The notes under the pieces were generated by a model that saw only the letters and a list, made by a program, of their open reading frames with translations, was not told where the DNA came from and did not search any database. Source: Saccharopolyspora spinosa NRRL 18395 (GTDB lineage: Bacteria > Actinomycetota > Actinomycetes > Mycobacteriales > Pseudonocardiaceae). Taken from it: 64,000 bases of DNA. A program made the translations under genes and the position numbers. This document shows, piece by piece, positions 26,795 to 35,762 of this stretch. The stretch's first letter is position 1. Every line of letters begins with the position of its first letter. The DNA lies in assembly GCF_000194155.1 (NCBI RefSeq), contig NZ_GL877878.1, forward strand, positions 186,001-250,000. Direction: 5' to 3'.

Positions 26795-28636
26795 TCAGCG
26801 GCGCTGCTGGTTGGTGGCGTCGATGCGGGTGGCGCTGTGGGAGCGCTGCTGGCCGTTGCTGTCCGGCACCGGCAGCTGGATGCGGCGCGTCGGCTCGTCG
26901 TGCGGGTCATGTCCGCGGGCCGTGTCCCGGCGGATCTGCTCCGTCGGCCCGTCGTCGACGGCTTCGCCGCCGCCCGACGGCTTGCCGCCCTGCCCCTTCG
27001 GCTTCGCCTGCTTCGCGGGCTGCGCCTCGCCCTGCTTCGCGGCTCCGGCCTGCGGCGACTTCGTCGCCCCGGCCGCCGGCTTCGCCTGGTCGCCCGGCTT
27101 CGCCTGGTCGCCCGGCTTCGCGGCCCCGCCCGGCTTCGTCGCGTTGCCCGGCTTCGGCCCGTCGTCGCGGGAGTCTCGGGCGAGGGCGGCTTCGGCGTCC
27201 TCGCGGGCTTGTTCGCGGGCTTCCGCCGCCGCTTCCTGGAGCTTGTCCTCTTCGGAGTCCTCCTGGGCGAGGCGTTCCAGGAGGGGCGTCGTCTGGCCGA
27301 GCATCTCGGCAGCGTCGCGGAGCTTCTTCGCGACCGATTCGCGCAGTTCCGTCAGCGAGTGGACCTGCTTGTCTGCCTTGGCGAGGCGGCGCTGGACTTC
27401 CTCGGTGGTCGCGCGGAGGCGGCGCTGGGAGTCCTCGCGGGCCGTCGCGACCAGGCGCTTGCTCTCGCGGGTCGCTTCGTCGATGAGGCGGGTCGCCTCC
27501 TCGGTGCACTCGCGGACCATCAGCTCGGACTTCTCCGTCGCTTCGCCGACCATCAGCTCGGACTTCTCCGTCGCCTCGCGGACCAGCCGCTCGGCTTCCG
27601 CCTTGCTCTCCCGGATCCGCTTCTGCGCGGCCTCGGTGCTCTCGCGTTCGCGCTTCTGCGCGGCCTCGGTGGACTCGCGGGTGAGCTTTTGCGCGGCCTC
27701 GGTGGACTCGCGTTCGCGCTTCTGCGCGGCCTCCTTGCTTTCCCGCTCGCGCTTCTGCGCTGCCTCGGTGGATTCGCGGGTGAGTTCCCGGGCCGCTTCC
27801 TTGCTTTCCCGTTCGCGCTTCTGGGCGGCCTCGGTGGATTCGCGGGTGAGCTGCTCCGCCTTCGCGGTGGCGTCGGTGACCAGGCGGTTCGCCTGGCTGG
27901 TGGCTTCGCGGACCCGGCGGTGCGCCTCGTTGGTGCCTTCTCGCAGGCGGCGGTTGGCCTCTTCGGTCGCTTCCCGGACGCGGCGCTCGGCTTCGGCCTT
28001 GCTGGTGGCCTCCTGCTCGGCGAGGGTCCGCATGGACTCGCTGCGGCGCGCGGCCATCGCGATCTCGAAGTCTTCTTCGACCTGGGTCCGGCGGGCCTCG
28101 GCCTCCTGGTCGCCGCGCTTGCGGTTCTCCTCGGCCTCGCGGGTGATCCGCCCCGCTTCGGCCTTGGCCTTGTCCATCAGCGAGCGGTGTTCGGTCTCCA
28201 TCTCGCTGCGTCGGCTGTCGACCTCGGAGATCAACCGCTCGTAGCGCTTGCGGAGATTGGTCGCCTCGGACTCGGAGCGCGCGCGGATCTGGGCCGCGTC
28301 GTTCTCGGCGCGGCCCCGGATGTCGTTCGCCTCGTCCTGGGCGAGCCGCAGCATCCGCTGCAGCCGCTCGCTGAGGCCTTCCATCGTGGTCGGTGGCTTG
28401 GCGAGCCGCTCGACCTGACCGCGCAGGTTCTCGATCTCGGACCGAGCCGATTCGAGCTGCTTCGACAGATCCCCTGCCTGGGAGACCGCGGCGTCGCGAT
28501 CCGCGGAGAGGATGCGGATGTCGGCGTCGAGTCGCTCGAGGTGCTCATCGACCTGGGCGCGGTCGTAGCCGTTCTTGCGAGCGAGGTCGAATCCCGATCC
28601 AAGTGGCAGCAAATCGCGGTCGTCGGCAAAGCCCAT
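26795..28636 (-). CDS. Long hendecad-repeat coiled-coil protein (Scy/FilP/DivIVA-like)
   Basis: About 613 residues. The N-terminal ~45 residues (FDLARKNGYDRAQVDEHLER) resemble the DivIVA/Wag31 polar-targeting start. Residues ~50-420 are an unbroken coiled coil with a clear 11-residue (hendecad) period, e.g. RERESTEAAQK, LTRESTEAAQK, RVREATEEANR. The C-terminal ~130 residues are Ala/Pro/Gly/Lys-rich and probably disordered (KPGDQAKPGDQAKPAAG). The same architecture is known from Streptomyces Scy and FilP, cytoskeletal organisers of polar growth. Monocistronic. Start ATG 28636 (MGFADDRD); upstream ATGs are possible. Confidence 0.75.
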   Translation of the reverse strand: MGFADDRDLLPLGSGFDLARKNGYDRAQVDEHLERLDADIRILSADRDAAVSQAGDLSKQLESARSEIENLRGQVERLAKPPTTMEGLSERLQRMLRLAQDEANDIRGRAENDAAQIRARSESEATNLRKRYERLISEVDSRRSEMETEHRSLMDKAKAEAGRITREAEENRKRGDQEAEARRTQVEEDFEIAMAARRSESMRTLAEQEATSKAEAERRVREATEEANRRLREGTNEAHRRVREATSQANRLVTDATAKAEQLTRESTEAAQKRERESKEAARELTRESTEAAQKRERESKEAAQKRERESTEAAQKLTRESTEAAQKRERESTEAAQKRIRESKAEAERLVREATEKSELMVGEATEKSELMVRECTEEATRLIDEATRESKRLVATAREDSQRRLRATTEEVQRRLAKADKQVHSLTELRESVAKKLRDAAEMLGQTTPLLERLAQEDSEEDKLQEAAAEAREQAREDAEAALARDSRDDGPKPGNATKPGGAAKPGDQAKPGDQAKPAAGATKSPQAGAAKQGEAQPAKQAKPKGQGGKPSGGGEAVDDGPTEQIRRDTARGHDPHDEPTRRIQLPVPDSNGQQRSHSATRIDATNQQRR

Positions 28637-28901
28637 GACAACCAAGTTACCTGTAAGACGACGTTGTTGTGGGAGGTGTGGCAGGTATCCGCCGGATTTT
28701 CCTCACCCGGCGCGGAACCCTCCGATGAGCACCCCGGACGAGGTTTCGCCGCGGCGTGTCGGTGGTCACCCAGCGGGGGCGATCCTAGTCCGTCGGCGGG
28801 AGTGGCGAGCAGGGCGAAACCGCGGGAAGTGGACTCTTGACCGGCTGGCCAACCAAGAGCGAAGATGGAGATTCAAGTCGGGTGCAGTGGAGGTGATCGA
28901 C

Positions 28902-29285
28902 GTGGCCGATAGGTCGAGCGGTTCGACTGTCAAACCGTGGATCCGCTGGCAGGACTGGGCCGGAGTGGTGCTGGGCGCCTATCTGATCCTCGCGACAATG
29001 TGGACGTCGACGAACGGGTCGGCGATGTCCGCGATGATCGTGCTGGGCGCGCTGCTGCTGATCGCGAGCGTGTGGTCGCTCGCCGTGCCGGGGTCGATGA
29101 CCAGCGAATACAGCCACATGCTGTTGGGTGTGCTGCTGTTCATATCGCCGTGGGTCCTCGGCTACAGCATGTTCACGGGAGCCTCGTGGACTTCTTGGAT
29201 CGTCGGCGTCCTGGCCGTCATCGCCGGTGCCGCCGCATTACCCGAGGCCAACGCCGCAAACCGCGGGGTGGCCGGCCAGCACTAG
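28902..29285 (+). CDS. SPW-repeat integral membrane protein
   Basis: 127 residues with four hydrophobic helices and a conserved SPW motif in LLFISPWVLGYSMF, plus a related VWSLAVPG turn; SPW domains come in pairs in such proteins. GTG 28902 has GGAGG eight bases upstream. Upstream GTGs at 28887 and 28893 overlap that site, so they are less likely. A strong terminator follows 44 nt after the stop. Function unknown; plasma membrane. Confidence 0.8.
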   Translation: MADRSSGSTVKPWIRWQDWAGVVLGAYLILATMWTSTNGSAMSAMIVLGALLLIASVWSLAVPGSMTSEYSHMLLGVLLFISPWVLGYSMFTGASWTSWIVGVLAVIAGAAALPEANAANRGVAGQH

Positions 29286-29328
29286 GTGGTCGCTCGAACG
29301 ACCACGACCACTCACGAGTGCGACACAG

Positions 29329-29366
29329 CGCGGTCCGGCGGTAACGTCCGGGCCGCGCGTTTTTTT
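29329..29366 (+). terminator. Rho-independent terminator after the SPW gene
   Basis: Stem CGCGGTCCGG / CCGGGCCGCG (one G-U pair) with a 9-nt loop, followed by CG and seven T. One of the few classical T-tract terminators in the window. Confidence 0.85.
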
Positions 29367-29413
29367 GGTCAACTCGCCCGGTGGAAGCCGGCCGGAAGGT
29401 GGAGGTCGGATTC

Positions 29414-30076
29414 ATGGCGCAGGCACCGGGTGATCGCGGCGCCCGCAAGCGGCCGTCCACTTCGGACGAGATCGTCGAGGCGGCGCAGGGCGATCAGGGC
29501 GCGTCCGCGCGGGAGCGCATCCTGGCCGCGGCCGGCGAGCTGTTCGCCGACCACGGCTTCGACGCCACGCCCACCTCCCGGATCGCCGAGCGGGCCGAGG
29601 TCCCCAAAGGACTGATCCACTACTACTTCCGGCGCAAGCAGGACCTGCTGACGGCGCTGGTGGAGCGCCTGCCCGAGGACCTGGTGGAATCCGATCGGGT
29701 GGCGGTCCGGGGCGATGTCGCGGGCAGCCTGCGCCGGCTGGTCGGCGAGCTGGACGCGCGGCTGGAGTCGTCGTTGCTGCTCAGCCACCTGCTGTGGCGG
29801 GAGGCGGACACGCACGTCGCGGTGCGGCAGGCGCTTCAGCGGCGGTTCGGGACGGTGGTGGAGCTGATCCGCCGGGTGATCGAGCTGGCGCTGCCGCCGG
29901 GGCCGGTCAGCTGCGACATCGACACCGCCGCCGTGCTGCTGGCCCGGGTGGTCAACCACCGGCACTCGGTGGCCCGGCACGGCGCGCACGACGACGAGCT
30001 GGACCGCGAGATCAGCTTCATCGCGAGGGCGCTGGAGCTGGGCGTCGGTAAGCCGCGGAAGTTCAAGCCCGCCTGA
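29414..30076 (+). CDS. TetR-family transcriptional regulator
   Basis: 220 residues: N-terminal tail, then the TetR HTH ASARERILAAAGELFADHGF, SRIAERAEVPKGLIHYYF and RRKQDLLTALVERLP at residues ~35-85, and a C-terminal ligand-binding helical domain. ATG 29414 lies behind GGTGGAGG; an in-frame start at 29381 is less likely. The nested palindrome 30133-30179 lies between it and the penicillin acylase gene and is a plausible operator for it, so it may regulate that enzyme. Ligand unknown. Confidence 0.88.
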   Translation: MAQAPGDRGARKRPSTSDEIVEAAQGDQGASARERILAAAGELFADHGFDATPTSRIAERAEVPKGLIHYYFRRKQDLLTALVERLPEDLVESDRVAVRGDVAGSLRRLVGELDARLESSLLLSHLLWREADTHVAVRQALQRRFGTVVELIRRVIELALPPGPVSCDIDTAAVLLARVVNHRHSVARHGAHDDELDREISFIARALELGVGKPRKFKPA

Positions 30077-30132
30077 TCTTCTGACGTTGCGCCTCGGCGT
30101 TCATTTTTTCGCGGCTTCGCCGAACTGATCCC

Positions 30133-30179
30133 GAAGTTCTTTCACTCTTGTGAAAGAATGTTGCCCGCGCTAGAACTTC
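30133..30179. promoter_or_regulatory. Nested palindromes, candidate operator before the penicillin acylase gene
   Basis: TTCTTTCAC-TCTT-GTGAAAGAA (30137-30158) is a perfect 9-bp dyad. GAAGTTCT (30133-30140) also pairs with AGAACTTC (30172-30179), an overlapping outer dyad. AT-rich compared with surroundings and only 14 bp before the ATG at 30193. Confidence 0.65.
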
Positions 30180-30192
30180 CTGCAGTTGGCCG

Positions 30193-32604
30193 ATGCGGGA
30201 GGTTGTGGTGGCGGGTGTTGGGCGGATTCGGTTTTCCAGACGGCAAGGGCTCGTGGCGACAGCAGTCGGTATCGCCGGAGCCGGTGTGATGGCGACGGCG
30301 GATGCGACTCCCAGCGGCTCGGCCGCCGGCGACCCGCACTACCGGGTGCGGGGGCTGCGGGCTTCGGTGGAGTTGATCGAGGACCGCTACGGCGTCCCGC
30401 ACCTCTACGCGACCAGCGAGGACGACGTCTTCCTCGCCCAGGGCTTCAACGCCGCGCGGCAGCGACTGTTCCAGATCGACCTGTGGCGCCGCCGCGGCCT
30501 CGGGCAGCTCGCCGAGGTGCTCGGCCCGGATTACGCCGAGCAGGACCACGCCACCAGGTTGTTCCTCTACCGGGGCGACATGGACGTGGAATGGGCGCGC
30601 TACGCCAAGGACGCGCAGCGGATCGCGACGCAGTTCACCGCCGGGATCAACGCCTACCTGGACTGGCTGGACGAGCACCCGGAGAAGCTGCCGCCCGAGT
30701 TCGGCATCCTCGACTACGTTCCCGCCCGGTGGGAACCGGAGGACGTGGTGCGCATCCGCAGCCACGGCCTCACCCGCAATCTGACCAGCGAGGTCAAGCG
30801 CGCCAAGGTGGCCTGCGCCGCCGGGGTGGACGCCGACCTGGTCCGGCAGGGCCTGCAGCCCGATCGGCGGACGACCGTGCCCGATGGCTTCGACCCGTGC
30901 GCGATGCCCGCGGACGTGCTCGAGGTCTTCGAGCTGGCCACCCAGGAGGTCGAGTTCACCAACGGCGCGATCACCAGGGCGCTCCGCGACGCGACCACCG
31001 AAGGCAGCAACAACTGGGTGATCGGCGGGCAGCGGACCGCCACCGGACGCCCCATCCTGGCCAACGACCCGCACCGGGCCTACTCGGCTCCGTCGCTGCG
31101 CTACATCGCGCACCTGTCCGCCCCCGGCCTGGACGTCATCGGCGCGGGCGAGCCGGCGCTGCCGGGGATCTCCATCGGGCACAACGGGACCATCGCGTTC
31201 GGGCTCACCATCTTCCCGATGGACCAGGAAGACCTGTACGTCTACCAGCTCGACCCGGCCGACCACACCCGCTACCGGTACCGCGACGGGTGGGAGTCGA
31301 TGACGATCCTGCGCGAGAAGGTGGCCGTGCGCGACGAGGCTGAGCGCACCGTCGAACTGGCCTTCACCAGGCACGGGCCGGTGATCCGCGTGGACGAGCA
31401 CCGGAACCTGGCGTACGCGGTGCGGACGGGGTGGCTGGAACCGGGCATGTCGCCGTACTTCGGCAGCGTTTCCTACCTGCGGGCCCGCGACTTCGACGAG
31501 TTCACCCAGTCGATGCGCAACTGGGGCGCGCCCACGGAGAACCAGGTCTACGCCGACGTGAAAGGCAACATCGGTTGGGTGCCGGGTGGCCTGGCGCCCA
31601 AACGCGTCGGCTACGACGGCCTGCTTCCGGTGCCCGGCGACGGCCGCTACGAGTGGAACGGCTTCTACTCCGGTGACGACCTGCCGCGTCAGCTCAACCC
31701 GGCGGCCGGGTTCATCGCCACCGCGAACCAGTTCAACCTGCCGCCGGAGTACCAGGACAAGGGCCTCGGGTTCGAGTGGGCCAACCCGTTCCGGCACCAG
31801 CGGATCGTCGAGGTCCTTTCGCGGCAGAAAAAGCACAGCGTGGCCGATTCCGCTGCGCTGCAGAACGACCAGCTGTCCATCCCGGCCCGGCGGCTGATCG
31901 CGCTGCTGTCCGATCTGGACAGCGGCGAGTCCGACCTCCGCCGCGCGCTGCGCCTGCTGCGAGGGTGGGACGCCGTGGAAGCCGCCGATTCGAACGCCGC
32001 GGCACTGTTCGAGGTGTGGCTGTCGAAGCACCTCGGGCCGGGGTTCGTGCGCGCCGCGGTGCCGAAGGCGGCCGAGGTGATCGAGGACGCCGACACGTTG
32101 GTGCTGCTGGGCGAGTTGGAGAAGCCCGGCAGGTGGCTGCCCGACGCGGCGGCCCGCGACCGGCTGCTGCTGGACACACTGCGCTCCGCCTACGCCGAGG
32201 TGCAGGAAGTGCTGGGGCGGGGCGAGGGGAACTGGAGGTGGGGCGAGCTGCACCACAGCTTCTTCGGGCACCTGGCGTCGGGGGCGTTCGACGACTCCGA
32301 TCGCGCCCGGTTCAACGTCGGCCCGCTGCCGCGCGGGGGCTCGCCGGACACCGTGAACCAGTCGTCGTACCGGACCAAGGACTTCCGGCAGACCAACGGC
32401 CCGTCGTTCCGGATGGTCCTCGACGTGGGGAACTGGGACTCGTCGATCGCGGTCAATACCCCCGGCCAGTCCGGCGACCCGGATGACCCGCACTACCGGG
32501 ACCTGGCCGAATCCTGGCGCACCGGAAAGTACTTCCCGCTCGCCTACAGCCGGGCGGCCGTCGAGAAGATCGCCGAACGTCGCATGCTGCTGCTCCCGGC
32601 GTGA
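30193..32604 (+). CDS. Penicillin acylase family (Ntn) amidohydrolase, exported
   Basis: About 803 aa precursor of a heterodimeric N-terminal-nucleophile amidase (penicillin G, acyl-homoserine lactone or similar amides). A leader with twin arginine (FSRRQGLVATAVGIAGAGV) suggests Tat export. The alpha chain starts near VELIEDRYGVPHLYATSEDD. Autoprocessing is expected before Ser in TTEGSNNWVIGGQRTATG, the beta-chain start (~residue 274). Other conserved parts are NDPHRAYSAPSLRY and SIGHNGTIAFGLTIF. The C-terminal half is full length. A palindromic operator and a TetR gene lie upstream, and a strong hairpin follows. Confidence 0.9.
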   Translation: MREVVVAGVGRIRFSRRQGLVATAVGIAGAGVMATADATPSGSAAGDPHYRVRGLRASVELIEDRYGVPHLYATSEDDVFLAQGFNAARQRLFQIDLWRRRGLGQLAEVLGPDYAEQDHATRLFLYRGDMDVEWARYAKDAQRIATQFTAGINAYLDWLDEHPEKLPPEFGILDYVPARWEPEDVVRIRSHGLTRNLTSEVKRAKVACAAGVDADLVRQGLQPDRRTTVPDGFDPCAMPADVLEVFELATQEVEFTNGAITRALRDATTEGSNNWVIGGQRTATGRPILANDPHRAYSAPSLRYIAHLSAPGLDVIGAGEPALPGISIGHNGTIAFGLTIFPMDQEDLYVYQLDPADHTRYRYRDGWESMTILREKVAVRDEAERTVELAFTRHGPVIRVDEHRNLAYAVRTGWLEPGMSPYFGSVSYLRARDFDEFTQSMRNWGAPTENQVYADVKGNIGWVPGGLAPKRVGYDGLLPVPGDGRYEWNGFYSGDDLPRQLNPAAGFIATANQFNLPPEYQDKGLGFEWANPFRHQRIVEVLSRQKKHSVADSAALQNDQLSIPARRLIALLSDLDSGESDLRRALRLLRGWDAVEAADSNAAALFEVWLSKHLGPGFVRAAVPKAAEVIEDADTLVLLGELEKPGRWLPDAAARDRLLLDTLRSAYAEVQEVLGRGEGNWRWGELHHSFFGHLASGAFDDSDRARFNVGPLPRGGSPDTVNQSSYRTKDFRQTNGPSFRMVLDVGNWDSSIAVNTPGQSGDPDDPHYRDLAESWRTGKYFPLAYSRAAVEKIAERRMLLLPA

Positions 32605-32610
32605 CATCAG

Positions 32611-32654
32611 CCGTGAGCCTTTTGGGTTGCTGTGGCAGCCCAAAAGGCTCACGG
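32611..32654. terminator. Bidirectional terminator between the penicillin acylase gene and mce
   Basis: CCGTGAGCCTTTTGGG at 32611-32626 pairs perfectly (16 bp) with 32639-32654. The 12-nt inner segment can extend the stem. A TTTT/AAAA block inside the arms gives both strands a U-rich side. Confidence 0.85.
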
Positions 32655-32668
32655 CCTCGACGGCATCC

Positions 32669-33115
32669 TTAGTGGACTTCGGCGGGCTCGACCAGTTCGA
32701 CGAGGACGCCGCCGGCGTCCTTCGGGTGCACGAAGTTGATGCGGCTGTTCGCCGTGCCTCGGCGCGGTTCTTCGTAGAGCAGCCGCAACCCCTTGGCGCG
32801 GATCGCCTCCGAGGCCGCCTCGATGTCGGTCACCCGATAGGCGAGTTGCTGCAGGCCGGGGCCGTTGCGGTCCAGGAACTTCGCGAGCGCCGAATCCTCG
32901 CGCAGCGGCGCGAGCAGCTGGATCTGCGTGGCACCCGTGGCGTCGCCGGGCGCGCGCAGCATCGCCTCGTGCACCCCCTGCTCCTCGTTGACCTCGGAGT
33001 GGGTGACCCGCAGGCCGAAGGTGTCGCGCTGGAAGGCGATGGCCGCGTCCAGATCGGCTACCGCGATGCCCACGTGGTCCACCGCCGTGACCAGACCGCT
33101 CAATTCAGCTCGCAT
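32669..33115 (-). CDS. mce: Methylmalonyl-CoA epimerase
   Basis: Converts (S)- to (R)-methylmalonyl-CoA in propionyl-CoA metabolism. 148-aa vicinal oxygen chelate fold of two beta-alpha-beta-beta-beta modules: VDHVGIAVADLDAAIAFQ (metal-binding His) and LQQLAYRVTDIEAASEAI, with IQLLAPL and ending FVHPKDAGGVLVELVEPAE (metal Glu). Members are about 140-150 aa. In M. tuberculosis the homologue lies close to nucS and fadA4. ATG 33115. Confidence 0.93.
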   Translation of the reverse strand: MRAELSGLVTAVDHVGIAVADLDAAIAFQRDTFGLRVTHSEVNEEQGVHEAMLRAPGDATGATQIQLLAPLREDSALAKFLDRNGPGLQQLAYRVTDIEAASEAIRAKGLRLLYEEPRRGTANSRINFVHPKDAGGVLVELVEPAEVH

Positions 33116-33249
33116 GGCGGCAGCCTAACTCGCGGCCGCAATTTCCGGGAATACCGCCAAATCCGGAAGATCGAATTGCCCCAACGAGCGGAGTCGGGTG
33201 ACCTTGCTACGGACCAGCAATGTGGCTGGTTCACGCGAGAGGGGCAAAC

Positions 33250-34257
33250 ATGGTCAGCAGGCAACGTGGACCGGGCCGCAAGATCGCGATCCTGGTGGCA
33301 TCACTCGGATTCACCATCGGACTCGGTGTTCCCGCCGCGCTGGCGGCCGGCGGCGACGGCGTGATCAGTGGCGGAGGCGGCGACAACCCCAGGGCTGACC
33401 AGCTGCGCCTAGACCGGGCGTGGGTGGCTCCCGGGCCGCTGGTGTTCGGGGCCGAACCGTACGAAGCGGTGAGTTCCGCCGCGGCGACCGCAGCCGCGGC
33501 GGCGGGCTGCACGATCAGCGCCCAGGCCGCCACCAACCTGACGCTGTCCACGACCTGGCCCGAAGTGGCCGGATCCGGCGAGGCCCCGTCGCCGATGACC
33601 CTGTCCCGCTACGACGCCCAGACCTCCCTCGCCGACCCCGAAAAGCGCGCGAAGGGCCTGTTCTTCAACCCCGGCGTCGGCATCTGGCAGCTCGACTCGG
33701 CCGGGCTCGGCGCCGGCGAAACCGCCGCAAACGCCATCGATTCGGTCGGTACCGCGAAGAAGATGGCGCCTTACATGGTCAACAAGTACTGCGCCGCGAT
33801 CAACGGCGGATCGACCGCCGCGAGCGCCCGCGCCGCCGCTTGGAAGGATTGGCACGCCTGCGCCGCCGGCGCCTGCGAGTCGATCTACCACCGGCTGGAA
33901 GCCGACGGCGTGACCAAGGACGACAGCGTCAACAGGTACGGCGGGGCGCAGCCGCGCACCTGCACCTACGAAGCCGCCGAATACGACTGCCTGCACGTCG
34001 ATCCGAGCAAGGCGCAGGGCGAGGACGCCTGGACCTCACCCGACTTCGGGCCCGCCCCGGTCCCGGAGCCCTTCTACGTCTTCACCTACGCCGAAGGCGG
34101 CAAGAAGTACGAGGTGCGGTACTGGCTGAAGGCCGAATCCGGCGCGGTCACCGACGTGTCGGCCTCCCGGGAACTCGGCGTCAACGCCCGCACCAAGCTG
34201 TCCTGGGCTGAGGAATCCAGCCTCTGCGACACCACCACCGGCACCGGCAACTGCTGA
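33250..34257 (+). CDS. Secreted hypothetical protein, Cys-containing
   Basis: 335 residues with a Sec signal peptide (RKIAILVASLGFTIGLGVPA, cleavage near ALA-AGG). The mature chain has Ala-rich segments, several cysteines (CTISAQA, KYCAAING, CAAGACESIYHRL, CTYEAAEYDCLH, final GTGNC) and GIWQLDSAGLGAGETAANAI. The GIWQLDSAG part recalls lytic-transglycosylase/lysozyme-like secreted proteins, but no catalytic set is clear. ATG 33250 behind GAGAGGGG. Divergent from mce. Function unknown. Confidence 0.7.
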   Translation: MVSRQRGPGRKIAILVASLGFTIGLGVPAALAAGGDGVISGGGGDNPRADQLRLDRAWVAPGPLVFGAEPYEAVSSAAATAAAAAGCTISAQAATNLTLSTTWPEVAGSGEAPSPMTLSRYDAQTSLADPEKRAKGLFFNPGVGIWQLDSAGLGAGETAANAIDSVGTAKKMAPYMVNKYCAAINGGSTAASARAAAWKDWHACAAGACESIYHRLEADGVTKDDSVNRYGGAQPRTCTYEAAEYDCLHVDPSKAQGEDAWTSPDFGPAPVPEPFYVFTYAEGGKKYEVRYWLKAESGAVTDVSASRELGVNARTKLSWAEESSLCDTTTGTGNC

Positions 34258-34279
34258 CCAACCGCAGCGCTGCGGGAGG

Positions 34280-34300
34280 GAGGAAGGGGACCTTCCTGTC
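34280..34300 (-). repeat. Dispersed intergenic repeat (first of pair)
   Basis: GAGGAAGGGGACCTTCCTGT, one mismatch from the full palindromic form; 22 nt after the secreted-protein stop. Confidence 0.8.
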
Positions 34301-34321
34301 GCCCCGACCGGCGGGCGGGTG

Positions 34322-34344
34322 TGAGGAAGGGAACCTTCCTGTCA
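34322..34344 (-). repeat. Dispersed intergenic repeat (second of pair)
   Basis: TGAGGAAGGGAACCTTCCTG then TCA: the complete quasi-palindromic form, separated from the first copy by 21 bp. Confidence 0.85.
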
Positions 34345-34480
34345 CCGGCCGCTTATGGCGGTCGTCACAGGCGGCACCGGGTGCCACCGCAGGTATGGTC
34401 CGGGCATGCCCGCGGGGCCATGATGGTGCTGCGACGCATCGATGACGTGGTAGGCGATGAAGAAGCACCGGGAGGCAGTG

Positions 34481-35695
34481 GTGGGTAGTTCTGTGATCGT
34501 GGCGGGTGCGCGGACCCCGATGGGGCGGTTGCTCGGCTCGCTCAAGGACTTCTCCGGTGCGCAGCTGGGCGGGGTTGCGATCAGGGCGGCGTTGCAGCGG
34601 GCTGGGGTGCGTCCGGATCAGGTCGGGTACACGATCATGGGTCAGGTGCTGACCGCTGGTGCGGGGCAGATCCCGGCGCGGCAGGCGGCGGTGGCCGCGG
34701 GTATCCCGATGGATGTGCCGGCGTTGACGATCAACAAGGTGTGTTTGTCGGGGTTGGATGCGATCGCGTTGGCTGATCAGCTGATCCGGGCGGGTGAGTT
34801 CGAGATCGTGGTGGCCGGTGGTCAGGAGTCGATGACGCAGGCGCCGCATTTGCTGACCGGGTCGCGGGAGGGTTTCAAGTACGGCGACGTGCAGCTGCTC
34901 GACCACTTGGCCCATGACGGGTTGTTCTGTGCGTTCGACCAGGTCGCGATGGGTTTGTCGACCGAGAAGTACAACGCTGGGTATGGCGTGACGCGGGAGG
35001 AGCAGGACGCGTTCGCGGCTCGTTCGCACCGGCGTGCCGCGGCGGCGGTGGAGCGGGGTGTGTTCGCGGAGGAGATCGCTGGGGTTGAGGTGCCGGAGGA
35101 GATCGCTGGGGTTGAGGTGCCGCGTCGTAAGGGTGATCCGTTGGTGGTGGATGCCGATGAGGGCATTCGTGCCGGTACCACGGTTGAGACGTTGGCGAAG
35201 TTGCGTCCGGCGTTTGCTGCGGATGGCACGATCACGGCGGGTTCGGCGTCGCAGATTTCCGATGGTGCGGCGGCGGTCGTGGTGATGAGCAAGGCCCGGG
35301 CTGAGGAGCTGGGGTTGAGCTGGTTGGCCGAGATCGGTGCGCATGGTGTCGTCGCGGGTCCGGATGCGAGCTTGCACGAGCAGCCGTCGAATGCGATCAA
35401 GGCCGCGTGTGTGAAGGAGGGGGTCGACGTGGCGGGTCTGGATCTGGTGGAGATCAACGAGGCGTTCGCGGCGGTGGGGATCGTGTCCGCTCGTGCGTTG
35501 GGTGTGGGTGAGGAGAGGGTCAACGTCAACGGTGGTGCGATCGCGTTGGGTCACCCGATCGGCATGTCGGGTGCGCGGTTGGGGTTGCATCTGGCGTTGG
35601 AGCTCAAGCGGCGTGGTGGTGGCATCGGTGCGGCGGCGCTGTGCGGCGGCGGGGGCCAGGGCGATGCCCTGATCCTGCACGTCCCCAAGGCCTGA
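34481..35695 (+). CDS. Acetyl-CoA C-acetyltransferase (thiolase)
   Basis: Condenses or cleaves acetoacetyl-CoA. Full thiolase: nucleophile Cys in [16 protein letters not shown] (~88), [11 protein letters not shown], [21 protein letters not shown], His in [17 protein letters not shown] and second Cys in [15 protein letters not shown] 34481 has GGGAGG five bases upstream and is preferred over ATG 34457. Odd: a 27-bp in-frame tandem duplication (35069-35095, 35096-35122) repeats EEIAGVEVP. The gene also uses many TTG/GTG/GGT codons unlike its neighbours. Corresponds in position to fadA4 of mycobacteria. Confidence 0.92.
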   Translation: MGSSVIVAGARTPMGRLLGSLKDFSGAQLGGVAIRAALQRAGVRPDQVGYTIMGQVLTAGAGQIPARQAAVAAGIPMDVPALTINKVCLSGLDAIALADQLIRAGEFEIVVAGGQESMTQAPHLLTGSREGFKYGDVQLLDHLAHDGLFCAFDQVAMGLSTEKYNAGYGVTREEQDAFAARSHRRAAAAVERGVFAEEIAGVEVPEEIAGVEVPRRKGDPLVVDADEGIRAGTTVETLAKLRPAFAADGTITAGSASQISDGAAAVVVMSKARAEELGLSWLAEIGAHGVVAGPDASLHEQPSNAIKAACVKEGVDVAGLDLVEINEAFAAVGIVSARALGVGEERVNVNGGAIALGHPIGMSGARLGLHLALELKRRGGGIGAAALCGGGGQGDALILHVPKA

Positions 35696-35762
35696 TCCGA
35701 CCCGGACCGACCCTGAGATCTACCCGGAGATCCTGCACCGATTGTGATCAACTAGCCGCGGC

